Of a DNA stretch of 64,000 nucleotides, positions 38,061-48,997 are shown in pieces; position 1 is the stretch's first letter; each line of letters starts with the position of its first letter. The position numbers and the translations under genes are program-made. This DNA is from Clitoria ternatea (lineage: Eukaryota > Streptophyta > Magnoliopsida > Fabales > Fabaceae). Under the pieces are notes generated by a model. The model worked only from the letters and a program-made list of their open reading frames with translations, did no database searches and was not told the origin of the DNA. The stretch spans positions 29,817,001 through 29,881,000 of the forward strand of contig CM075676.1 of NCBI GenBank assembly GCA_037962975.1, given 5' to 3'.

Positions 38061-38626
38061 GAAATATAGTGAGAAAAGAACCCAAATAAGATGTGAGTGT
38101 GAGGTATCAGTAATGAAAAACTAGTTCAAAAAGAATTAAGATGAATGAAATGATTAAGAAATAAATAACATAAGCGAGTGATAATAATTATACCGTCTAA
38201 TTAGTAATATCCTTATAGTAATATTAATTAGTATTGGATAATAATTGACTTCATGTTAATTAGTTAATAATTTTATAAAATCTCTTTGGTAATAATATTT
38301 AATTACAGTAGTAATTCATTATATGTTAAGATTAATTTAATACTTAATATTCAATATTTGATTTTTAATATTAAATTAATATTTATTTGAATATATATAA
38401 TTAATAATTATATTTAATATATAATATTTAATTCTAATATTTAATTAATATTCATCTATTTATATATTTAATTTAAAATTATACATAATAATAATATTTT
38501 ATTGATAATTATATTTAATAATAAATGTCGGGTTCTCAGATTTGAACTATGGGACCTAATAAACGCTTCAATTCCAATGATTCAGCCTGAGACTGGTGAT
38601 CCTATAGGGAATCTAGTCGTTTTAAG

Positions 38627-41430
38627 ACCTTCTTATAGTGAATCCAGAATGAAAGGCTCGGTCTGGTAGGCACTGTCAATACCTCAAACACCCTCCTTGA
38701 TTGATCGTGTGTATACTTTGGGATATCCGATCGTAGCATGGTTGATCCCTGGTGAATCGTTTTGATGTTTTAGGAACTTTCCTGCAGGGACCAAATCTTA
38801 ATTGGGGCGCTATCGGCTTTGTTTCTTAAGAAACCGATTAATTCCATTTGAACCCCTGAATCTGGCCTGAACACCTTCAGTGTTTTGGACCTAACTTTCT
38901 CAAACGACATCAGAATTGAATGATTCTGGTCTTGGTTTCTTTGCTATGAAGAGATCTTTAATCTCTATTTCTTGTCTCAAGCCTTAATTCGTACTCTGTC
39001 ATTCCCTAAATCAAGAGTTAAGTAATTATACCTCCAAACTTCATTGTTCGAATCTTTTAATTTGCACATAAATCATTCAAAAAATCATAACTCCCTCATA
39101 TGATATCAGATTCATGTAAAACCGATGTCAAAATCTCTGTAACAAAACATTGTGTTTTCTATGAAGTCTTCAAAGGTTGAGTCCACCTAGATCAATACTA
39201 CTTTGAGAATCCTCTCAGACCCATTGCATTCTCGCAACAACACTAACTCCTTCAGAAAAATTACATATCCCTTCCATACAATATTGTAATCACTTAATTC
39301 CTTTTCTATGATCTAGTATCAAAAAATCCTAAAAGTTTCATGAAGGGCATGAAGGTTGATTCTCAAAGGAAAATAGTTACAAATTTATTTTTACAGCCCC
39401 AACCAATTTAGGAGCTCTAGGAGCATTTTATCTTGGTTCAGGTATAAATTGAGCTACCAACCTCAGATCTTCACATATGATATATAAAATTGAAGGGAAA
39501 AAGAAGCTCTAAAAACTTCATGTTGGTCATTTTTCAAGATTCCCACTCCAAGAATTATTTCTTATTTCTTTTTTACTGTTTTAGTTTTGAGTTCCTAAAA
39601 ATTCCGAACACTTAGTCTCTTACGCGACAAGTTAATTTTCCGGTCGCCATTTTCTGGAACCACCATATCATGACACCTCACCTCTCCATGCTACATGACA
39701 ACTCTCCTTCATTCCCTTATCAAACACACTACTTCTCCTACAAGAAGCCTTCATCACACGCTACCCTTATGATTTTATATTGTTATATCATATGCTAATG
39801 TGATTACTATACCATGCACATGAGCACATTGCTAATTATAGCACTGCTTCAGAATTGTTGCACAATCTACCAATTACACACTACTCTTAATTGCACCATA
39901 AAGTAACAAATTGAATTCCTCTATATATTTCACTTTTATGTCCACCAATAGCACCCCTTCATTTTGTTTTTAATTTCCTTGTTCATCACACACGCTTACC
40001 TCCAAGAAATTAACCATCATGGGCAATATATCATGACATGATGAATTTCCATTTCATGCCTATATTATATGCATGTTAGCCTTGCCAAATTGTCACATTG
40101 CTTTCTTCCATTTCTAATTTCCCCTTCGATGAGTAACACCCCTTCATTTTAATCACTTTACTAAAATTTTTCTTTCTCTCAACAACTACCCACTTCACCT
40201 CTTTTGTTTCTAAATTCCAACAACCACCACTCCCTCTTCTAGCCTCCTTCATACCTCCCTAAACCACCACAATCATCTCTCTCTTCACGGCACCACCATC
40301 AAAACCCACCACCACCCATCAATTTAAACTTCTTTTTCTTCCATCTCCCACCAAGCTCGTGGAACCCTCTTCATTTTAAGCTTCATTCTTGCTTCAAATT
40401 CATCATCAAGAGTCACCATTGAAGCTACTCCATCCAGCTCTCCACCGTGCCTCCACTTCTCTAAATCTGTAGCCACTAATTTTTCCACCAAAGGTTCTGG
40501 GGACGATCAGGAATGATTAGCGAAAGGTTTTGAGTGATTGGTGGAATTTTAGCAATCGACCCCTAGTTTTTCTCCTAACACCGTGACCTACCTGTGAGGT
40601 AAGAAGAGTCTCACTTTATTTTTTCTCATTCTAATTACGTCATATTGTTCCTTTAGTACCCGGGGATAACCCCTTCAAGTTTCGTTGCGATCCGACGACT
40701 AGATTTAAAGTTACATAATTTTTGTTATTGTTACTAATTTTTAATTATATTTTTAAGTTTATATGCATTCCCATAAAATTCATAAAGCATGCCTTGATGT
40801 TTGTGCATTCCTTTAAAATTTATCAAAATTTAGAGTTCTTACGAAGAAACTATGAATTTTACAGTTATGGCGGGCTCAGTTATAATTCGATTGGGTCGTA
40901 TGTTAAATTATAAAATTTCGAGTAATTTTATGTAATTTGTTCCGATAAGCCCCACGAAAATAAAATTAGATTCATCATTTGGGAGTTCTAGGAGCAATTT
41001 CAAAAAAGCTACACTTCTCAAGGAATTTTTGCTAATACGTACTAACCACAGTTTTTCTTTTTTTGATTTCTTAAGAGATTATATAAAATTATAAAGTTTT
41101 ATGAATCTAAATAGGAATTTATAATAAACAAGTAAATAAAGCAATATTAAGTTTATTATGGTTATTATTATTATTAGTATCATTATTATTATAATAACTA
41201 AGCATAATGGTCAGCTTTACCGCCACTCTTAGCAATTCCTTTATTTAATTTTTATTACTTATATTATTGAATATAATGGTCGGCTCTGTCGCCTTATCCT
41301 CAGGATTTTCCTTTACTTCTGTTATTTATATTATTAAATATAATGGTCGACTCTGTCTCCTTATTCTTAGGATTTTCCTTTACTTCTATTATTTTTATTA
41401 TTAAATATAATGGCCGGCCTTACCGCCTTA
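38627..41430 (+). repeat. LTR-like block related to 1.05-4.0 kb
   Basis: The part at about 38,770-39,650 aligns with 1,050-1,860. Further right, the order of features matches the copy 0/A/B blocks: a pyrimidine-rich leader with ccaccacc phrases (40.2-40.5 kb), a gatcagg/gatta cluster (40.5 kb), a gaggtaagaagagtctc phrase, then A-rich sequence. Only weak sequence identity remains. No retrotransposon protein is attached. Its left border lies at or next to the end of the right arm. Confidence 0.5.
41206..41430 (+). repeat. Tandem repeat, about 67-bp unit, 3 to 4 copies
   Basis: Units start near 41,207, 41,275, 41,340 and 41,408, each with taatggtcggctctgtcgcc followed by ccttatcctcaggattttc and a ttattattaaata spacer. 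The second and third are closest to each other; the fourth is partial. Confidence 0.85.
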
Positions 41431-41752
41431 TACGAAGTTTGGAATGGAAAATGGAAGGTTCATGCTCGCGCACGCTATTTGGCTCTGCAAATGAGAAAAG
41501 TTGTAGAAATAATGGTTACTGATATCACGTGGAATTTTAACAGTTCTAGCTTCTATCTGTTGGATAGTGAGTTTAAGAAATGCACTGCCATCTACTGCAA
41601 GAATAGTTAGGCAACTTGATTTTGTGGTTAGGATGTGCATTGAGTCGGTTGATCAATTGTATGGTTTTTATGTTACGAATAAAGATGTTGAAAGATTGTT
41701 TCATGAGCATCACTCTGAATATGAGAATGAAGGAAATAAATTTGAATTTTGA
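41410..41752 (+). pseudogene. Unidentified coding remnant
   Basis: Two overlapping open frames (41,410-41,610 and 41,567-41,752) encode sequences of ordinary protein-like composition, such as VEIMVTDITWNFNSSS and LPSTARIVRQLDFVVRM followed by YGFYVTNKDVERLF. I do not recognise the family. The frame switch at about 41,570-41,610 suggests a decayed exon; a splice reading is also possible. It lies 450 bp upstream of a J-domain fragment on the same strand, but nothing shows that the two belong to one gene. Confidence 0.4.
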
Positions 41753-42199
41753 TGTTTCTTTTAAAGAGTTTATACTTAAACTGTAAGACTTTCTTTTGGT
41801 AATAATTATAAGTTATTTTCTTTACAATATCTGTAATAAATAAATTCATGGATTTCATGTTGCGATATGCTTTTTGTGTTCTTATTTCATGTTCTTATTT
41901 TCTATGAGTTTGTTTGTTACTGCATAGATTCTTATGCTTATTTTCTTTCATGGTGAGAATCTAGTTTAGTAGCCCCTTTGATATATTGAGAAAATACACA
42001 TCAATGGATTGGGCAAATATGGGCTTGCTTTAACTCCAAAACATAGTTACTTATTTTAATATCTTGCCTACTAGTTTTATTCATTGGCTTTGCTTGGCAG
42101 ATCCATTTTGCTTGTAAAATTTATAATTTTGAACTTCCTTTCTTTGGACAACTATTATTTCAGATTTAATTATTGTATTTTACATATTCTTGGGTTTGA
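41753..42199. other. AT-rich spacer, nothing recognised
   Basis: No feature was recognised. It could be an intron between the coding remnant and the J-domain fragment. Confidence 0.4.
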
Positions 42200-42361
42200 T
42201 AGTGGTGGGCAACCGAGTCCTTTGACAGATATAGTAACCATCACTGCTGTAAGGAAAACTTACCATAAAGTTATGCTTTTGTGCATCCTGACAAGTTGCA
42301 ACAGTAGGGAACAAGCATTCTACAAAAGTACATTTGTGAGAATGTCTTTGATCTTCTAAAG
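42200..42361 (+). pseudogene. Auxilin-type J-domain fragment, frameshifted
   Basis: The plus strand reads GGQPSPLTDIVTITAVRKTYHK then, after a one-base shift, HPDKLQQ, a stop, and GTSILQKYICENVFDLLK. This matches the C-terminal J domain of plant auxilin-related proteins (consensus WQPIPLTDIIT, AVKKAYRKATL, HPDKLQQRG, QQKYICEKVFDLLKEAW). The HPD motif, needed to stimulate Hsp70 in clathrin uncoating, is present but out of frame with the upstream helix. Only the J-domain core remains, so this is a captured or decayed fragment. Confidence 0.8.
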
Positions 42362-43392
42362 GTTTAGCCTTCGTCCTCGATAATTAAACAACATGAATAT
42401 TTCTTTTGATCAAAAAATAGTAAACATTTTATTTTTTTCACTCCACCTTAATGAGTAATAGTAATACTATCAATACAGTAATTTCAACATGTGATCATTA
42501 TATTCACTTCTAAGTAAATGCTTACTCCTTTTGTTGTTAAACTTTATACATAGTTGTGGTTAGGATTTGGATCCTTCCATGTTAATAACATGCAAGTAAA
42601 TATTTTTTTGGGAGTGTAAAATAACTTAGCTAAATGAAAAAAGTTTTATTGAAAGTTAATATAATTCTATTAATTTTATAGTAACTCTAACATTATTTTT
42701 AATAAAATATTTTTTAGATAACCCTTTTTATATTATTTAATAAATATGTTTTATGGTGCATATTAAAAAAATTGGATTAGATAAATAGATTAAGAGCTTG
42801 TCTATAAAACATCAAAAATTAGTTCTCATTAATTTCAAGATTTAACTAAGTTGATTTTTGTTTTTTCACCTCCTAAAATTCGATTTGAATTCCTAAACAC
42901 CGAACATTCAATATCCAAAAATCAAAAATCTCTTCAAACTCAAGCTTTACAAGCTTAATTTATTCTCATGCTTATTTAAATGATAATTACAGATATTATT
43001 TCTTTTATCGTGATCATAAAGAAAATGTAAAATTATATTTTAGAAAATCCTCACATTTTTTCAATCTAATTTAACTCCCACATGTTTGTTACATTGAGTC
43101 AATTGATCGTCCTTCTGTTATTTCTAATGTTAATATCATCTCTTTATCTAATTTTCATTCCTCTCTTATTTTCTTATTCATTATATGCCTATCTAACACC
43201 AATATACTACACCATCTTTTGTTTCTAATTATATGCAATTTGTAGTAAGGAAAAATCTCTTTAAATGAAAAGAAAACTATGAAAGTGAAGGGTGTCACAA
43301 ATTAATTATTAAACCAAATAAAAGTTTAACTTATTAGTTTAACTTTAACTAATTTTCATGTGAAATGTGAACTTTATAGTTATAAGTTAAAG
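42362..43392. other. AT-rich stretch, nothing recognised; may hold the hAT 5' end
   Basis: No coding or repeat was recognised. The 5' terminus of the hAT element downstream should lie here or further left, but a TAGGGCTG-like end was not found. Confidence 0.35.
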
Positions 43393-46018
43393 ATGGTTGA
43401 TGAGGTAGTAAGGGATATGCACCAATCAGCAGCTGGAGAAGGAGGTGAGCACCAAGCAACAACTGAAGGAGGTGAGTAATTATCCTAGGATAATTTTTTG
43501 ATAAGAATTCTTGTTTGATACTTTAGCATGATTACAATTAGTACATTGTAACACAGTAAAATAATTTGATATTTTAATGTGTTTTGTAAGTGTAATATAC
43601 AAAATGACATTAATATTTGATAGATATTTTAATATGATAGATATTTCTTTTGTTTTGTGAGTCTGTTGCTTAATATTTGATAGATATTTTAATATGATAT
43701 TGTAAAATACAGTGATATTTTAGTGTGTTTACTATGTTATTCTGCTTGTTTTAACCTATATGTCTTTTATTCTTATGTTTACCCTTTACATGATGCTTTT
43801 GTTTATTTATTTGTAAGTTTGATACTTTATTATTTTGTTAGTATCATGTTAAAATGTCACATTAATTTGGCTTAATGTGATTTATGACTGCATGAAACAT
43901 ATTTAAACACAATTAAGCATAAGATACAATAATAAGAATATAAGTTAAAAAAATTATTGTAAACCTTGAAATCTACAATAGGACAACCCATTAATCAACA
44001 AGTTGAAGCCATTAATCAAAATGAATTTGTTAAGCAAAATGTAAGAAAAAAAAAGATAAAGCTAGTGAAACCCGTAAGAGATCACCTGTGTGGTTGCACT
44101 TTGATAGATTGCCTGTAGTTGAGGGGAGATCTCCTGAAGCCCGATGCAAATATTGTGAGAAAAGGTTTTGGTGTCACCCTAAGATACATGGCACATCTAG
44201 CCTGCTCAGTCATTTAAGAGTGTGTAGTAAAGTGCCTCTTGTAGTAGCAACTGATCTTACTCAAACTGTATTGACACTTAATCAAGAAACAAATCAGCTG
44301 GTTGCTGCAATAACTAGATTTGATAATAAGGCTTGTAGGAAAGTTGTAGCAAAATTTTTCATGTTAGATGAATAACCTTTTAAGGTTGTTGAGGGTGAAG
44401 GCTTTAAGCAGCTTTGTAGACACCCCCAACCTCAATTTAGTGTACCCAAGAGACAAGTAGTTTCTAGGGACTGTTTTCAACTTTACCAAGATGAGAAAAA
44501 ATGTCTAAAGGATTAGTTTAAGTTAAACAACATCAGAGTTGTATTAATTACTGATTGTTGGACATCAATCCTAAATTTAAATTACCTTAGTCTTACTGCT
44601 CATTTTATAGACAATGATTGGAAGTATCAGAAGAAGGTTATTAGTTTCTCTGTCGTTGAAGATCAAAAAGGTAAGAATATAGACAAGCATGTTGAGAAAG
44701 TGTTAAGAGATTGAGGTTTAAGTAAGGTATCAACCTTAACGGTTGACAATGCCTCCTTAAATGGTGTGGCTATTGCGTATCTTAGAAATTGGTTGAAGAC
44801 TATTTTTGGCTTGGTGTTGGATGGGGAATTCTTTCATATACAGTGTTGTGCCCATATTCTGAATTTAGTGGTGAAGGATGGAATAAAGTGTCTTGATGAC
44901 TACATTAACAGCATTAGACTTGCTGTTAAATATGTGAGGTCATCAACCAAGGTTGCAGAAATTTAAGGAATGCATAGAAGGTGCTAAGGTTCAATTATCT
45001 TCCAGTGTCTAGATGTTTCCACTCGTTGGAATTCTACTTATACCATTCTTGATATTGTAGAAAAATTTGAAGAAGCCTTTGAAGGATTGAAATTCCATGA
45101 TCCAGTGTTTTTGGAAAATTGTGGTCCACTTGAACCACCCACATGTCTTGATTGGGAAGACTCAAAGGTGTTTGTTAATTTTCTAAAAATCTTTTATGAT
45201 GCTACAAAAATATTTTCAACGTCTACATGTGTTACTATGCATGCTGTCTTTAACCAGTTAAAACTTAATTTTTATGAGGTTAATGCTGCCATACTTGGTA
45301 TTGATTCTACTATTAGTCGTATGTCTGTTAGCATGAAAACAAAATATGAGAAATATTGGGGGAATATTCTGCACATGAATCATTTGCTGTTTTTTGGTGT
45401 GATATTAGATCCTAGATATAAATTTTAGTTTGTTGAGTGGTGTTTTACTAGAATGCATAATGACCCTCAACTTGTTAAACTTTCATCTAAATTCAAACAG
45501 AGTTTGGCAAGGATGTTTGCTTGGTATTCACAAATTCCAAACACACATAAGTCTTCTCATGCTCCATATGTACAACATTCACCCAACCCAGCTGCTGGTA
45601 ATACCAGTGATATTGAAGTGAAGAAACACAAAGCATGGTCAAATGATTTTCAGTTACATCTAAAGGCGAAAAGTTTAGTTAATAAAAAAGATGACCTTGA
45701 GACATATTTAAGTGACCCATGTGTGGATAAAGAAGATAATTTTTTACTGTTAGTTTGGTGGAAAATTATCGGTTCCTAATATTATCAACAATGGTAAAGG
45801 ATATGCTAGCCACTCCTGTTTCTACAGTTACCTCTGAAACTGTTTTTAGTATCAGGGGAAGGGTATTAAACTCATATAGGAGCTCTCTAAAGCCAGAAAT
45901 GGAAGAGGCTCTTATATATGGCCAAAATTGGTAGAGGCCATCAAAAAATATTTTACGTAAACTTGATGTTAGTGAAGAATTGGAGATGACCAAGAAAGTT
46001 GTTGCAGGTATTAAATAA
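43393..46018 (+). pseudogene. hAT-family transposase with BED zinc finger, decayed
   Basis: A possible first exon starts ATG 43,393 and ends at a donor-like gaaggaggtgagtaa (43,470s). From about 43,980 the frame gives a BED finger (SPVWLHFDRLPVVEG, CKYCEKRF, HLRVC), then hAT core blocks: LITDCWTSI near 44,550, LTVDNAS near 44,740, HIQCCAHILNLVVKDG near 44,840, a middle region to LDPRYKF at 45,425, and the C-terminal dimerisation motif (LATPVSTVTSETVFS, LKPEMEEALIYGQNW) at 45,800-45,935. About six stops or frame changes break it. Layout resembles RICESLEEPER/DAYSLEEPER-like proteins. It would cut and paste hAT elements in the nucleus; this copy cannot. It lies in front of copy B and is absent in front of copy A. 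Confidence 0.9.
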
Positions 46019-46390
46019 TAACCCAACTTGTTTGAGTTTTTTATTTGTTTATTTTTTTAGTTAACTAATTATTTGTTTGAGAAATCCTATAAGAATTGAA
46101 TGACCCTATGACTGGAAACAAAAGCCAAAGTGCTACCAATTTGGTGATAATGGCAGTACCTAGTATAGAGGCTGGACCTTCTGCATCACACCAATAGATT
46201 GTAGGTATCAGCTTTATTTTTTAGCTACTTATATAGTGCCAATAAATTTATATATAATTTTAAAAATGTTTTAGCTGACTCTATTTTTTATGAGTTTAAT
46301 TTTTTAGGTGTCCTGCATTTTTTTTAACAGGCAAGTGGCTTTTAAGTATTAACAACATTGAATTACCACAAACTCTTTTGAACCATGATT
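46019..46390 (+). other. Downstream of hAT transposase, unique to the copy B side
   Basis: Transition between the transposase pseudogene and the duplicated segment. No distinct feature is seen. Copy A has Ogre remnant instead. Confidence 0.5.
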
Positions 46391-46703
46391 TTTTGCTTAC
46401 TCATAGTAGTATTTAGTTGTCTCTATTTTTTTGGACTTAGGTTAGTTGAATGTTTCTTTTCTTGTTTTTCTTTTCCTTAAATATATTCACTATTTATATT
46501 TCAAGATCTTTGATTTATTTGTTTATAAATATTGTTGTAATAGTGAAGATGTTTGTTTGCTTACTCATGCTAGTATTTGGTTATTTCACCACCTTTTTGG
46601 ACATAGGTTGGCTAAATGTTGCTTTCCTATTTTTATTTTCTTTAAATGTATTTCTATTTATCTCTAGTAAATCACTAACCTATTTATTTATAAATGCTAC
46701 TGT

Positions 46704-47931
46704 CACTAGTGGAGAAAGGGGTTTTAAGCACGGTTCTTTTGGACCTTTAAGCACGGTTCCAGAACCGTACTTGTTGCCAGCGTGCTTGTAGATAGAGACC
46801 TTTAAGGACGATTTTGAACCGTCTTCATAAATCACCTTTAAACATGGTACTTTGAACCGTGTTCGTAACCCATCCACCTTCTCCCTCTCGTTCTTAGCTT
46901 TCGAGGAACCATTACTATTATTGTTTATTTGTTTCCCAACGTTTATGTCAATGTCCACATAAACATGATCCTCATTCTCTTCCCAGTCCAAAGGCGTGGT
47001 GGTTCTAAGAGGGGACATAGATCTGGTTCTTCTCTGAACAGGTTAACCATGACAGGTTTCTCTTCGTATTCTTCCTCCTCTTCTTTTCCTTCCAGATCCA
47101 ACAAGGGGGCGAGAACCTAAGGGCGTTCGAGGTGGGTGGAGAGCTTCATGGGGAGGATCTGGCCATTAAGGAACAACTCGTCTGCCGAGCTCATGGAACC
47201 GGAAAATGAAGGTTTTAGGAAGAACCTGTAAGCGTGGTAGAGAGAAGAACAACCGTGCAAGTAGAGAACTTTTCGTAGTAGAGAGGAAGAAGAAACACCG
47301 TAGCTGTGAGAAGAAATGGGTTTACACGAAATATGGAGGACGAGGGAGGGAGGGAAATGAGTTTACACAAAATCGGGGGGAGGAAGGAAAATGAAAAACT
47401 CTCTGTAACTTCAAGCTCAGTGCGCGAAAGAGAGGAGGGAAACGAAAAGCTATGCTGAACTTGGAGAGTGAGTGACGTTTTGGATTTTAATAAAGCACCT
47501 ATGAGCACGGTTCCCCTTTAACCGTGCTCGTATCTACCCTTTAAACACGGTTCCCCCTGAACCGTGTTCGTAGATGCATTAAAAAATTTTTTTAAAAAAA
47601 GTTTGAAGCACCTATAAGGACGGTTGCAATAAACCCGTGCTCGTATCTACCATTTAAACACGGTTACACTGAACCGTGTTCGTAAACGTATTAAAAAAAA
47701 TTTTAAAAAATAAATTCGAAGCATCTATAAGCACGGTTGCTGTAAACCCGTCTTCATATGGTACCTATAAGCACGGTTATAGAACAACCGTGCTTATACG
47801 TGTTTTTTGAAAAATTTTTAAAAACAAATACGCTTCCTCATATTTGCAAAAATGCCACCGCGTTGTTTTAAACACGGTTTTTTAGTAACCGTTCTTATAT
47901 CCCGTCATCATAAATCATTTTTGCACTAGTG
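46704..47931. mobile_element. Non-autonomous CACTA element with captured gene fragment
   Basis: A 1,228-bp insertion, absent from copy A, starts cactagtggagaaagg and ends gcactagtg, i.e. CACTAGTGCAAAAATG on the minus strand. It is flanked by the 3-bp duplication tgt (46,701-46,703 and 47,932-47,934), the standard CACTA target length. Subterminal zones on both sides carry many short repeats of gcacggtt / aaccgtgctcgta in both orientations (46,730-46,870 and 47,500-47,900), the usual transposase-binding arrangement. No transposase is encoded. The middle holds a piece of a host gene. Confidence 0.9.
46880..47194 (-). pseudogene. DUF1645-like gene fragment inside the CACTA element
   Basis: The minus strand from ATG 47,194 reads SSADELFLNGQILPMKLS then THLERP, a stop, VLAPLLDLE and a Glu-rich run. 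After a frame change it reads RRTRSMSPLRTTTPLDWEE (about 47,024-46,968). The two motifs, in this order, are those of plant DUF1645 proteins of unknown function. The part normally between them is shortened. One stop and one frameshift show it is not coding for a full protein. Family name is from remembered motifs; a membrane-associated kinase regulator-like protein is the alternative. Confidence 0.65.
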
Positions 47932-48997
47932 TGTAACAATGAATCATTTTTTTGTTTACTCATGGTGGTATCTAATTCTATCAGCACCTTTTTGGACTTA
48001 GGTTGGTTGAATATTGAATTGATTTTTTACTCATAAATATGCATATTCTAACTTTTGCTATTGTCGCAGGTGTATCATAATACAATAGTTTTGTTCAATA
48101 TCTCCTGATACTTGCTTCAGCTATTGATAATTTTGGTAACATAATAGGTTATGTTGTATATTAACTGATTTGAAATAAATTACATACAAAGTATAATTGT
48201 AATAATTTTTATTTGTTTTTGTTAGATTTATGGGAAATTTTGAAAATTTTAACTCTGACTTGATATACACCACCACCATGAGTTTAAAGTGGGTATGTAA
48301 TTTTGTCTATTTTTTTGGTGTCTTTCTCTATATGAAGGAATTGCTCCTAAATATTATCTTTGCTAATTGAATTTAATTTTTTTGTAGGTTCACATAGCCA
48401 CTACAAATGTATCAGATATGATACTCGGTATGATACTATAATTTCTATATTTTAACTATCAATTATTAAATTTCAATGATGTGGTCACAGTGTGTAATGT
48501 CTGTTAAACACCATATTTTATATTAATGTTTTGTTTTTATACTTAATTTAAACTTGTACATATTTTTAGATTGGTGAGCATAAATATCATGGACTCTATG
48601 ACAAATTTAATATGACAAGATATCCTAAAAAAATTAACTTTTCACTTAAAGTTAAATTTATATATCATGGAATGCTAAGGATAAAAATGGATTAAATTTT
48701 TATTTTGACCTAATAACATTTCAAAAATGGCATACTGTTTTTTATTCTGATGGGTTATAAAAATAATTAAGTGAACATAATGACTCACATTAATCTTCCA
48801 CATAAAAAAATGTTGTTTGAATTTTGCTCAATCTGAAGTTATTCACATGTTCAATCCATCTATCCGAACAACCCAAAACCTGAAATCCCTGAAACCCATT
48901 ACGGACGGGTTTGGCTCAAAAATTAAGTGTATTGGATAAGTCTGGATGTTAATTTCTTGGGCCGAACCTGTCCGAACCCGCCCAATCACCAGCCCTA

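Larger units (their letters stand above)
35372..38626 (-). repeat. 2.1-kb repeat arm, right (inverted copy)
   Basis: Reverse complement of 20,784-22,876. Shared landmarks include gattaataaattca at the inner end, the tRNA-like segment, and ggatcaccagtctcaggc at the outer end. It carries two extra blocks: the MULE at 35,440-36,313 and about 400 bp of unmatched sequence at 37,662-38,060. At the outer end it reads gtcgttttaagacc without the hAT that abuts the left arm, so it represents the site before that hAT inserted. Confidence 0.85.
46391..48997 (+). mobile_element. hAT element 3' end, copy B (interrupted by a CACTA element)
   Basis: Equivalent to 19,412-20,783. It follows the transposase pseudogene directly, which shows what element the sequence belongs to. 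The terminus, TAGGGCTGGTGATTGGGC on the minus strand, ends at 48,997, followed by cctaaaac. The interior carries the same degenerate tandem units as copy A, split by the CACTA insertion. Confidence 0.7.

Noticed and set aside
47215..47508. Open frames on both strands at the right of the captured fragment
   Set aside because: Low-complexity purine-rich sequence with no motif; the recognisable gene fragment ends at 47,194.
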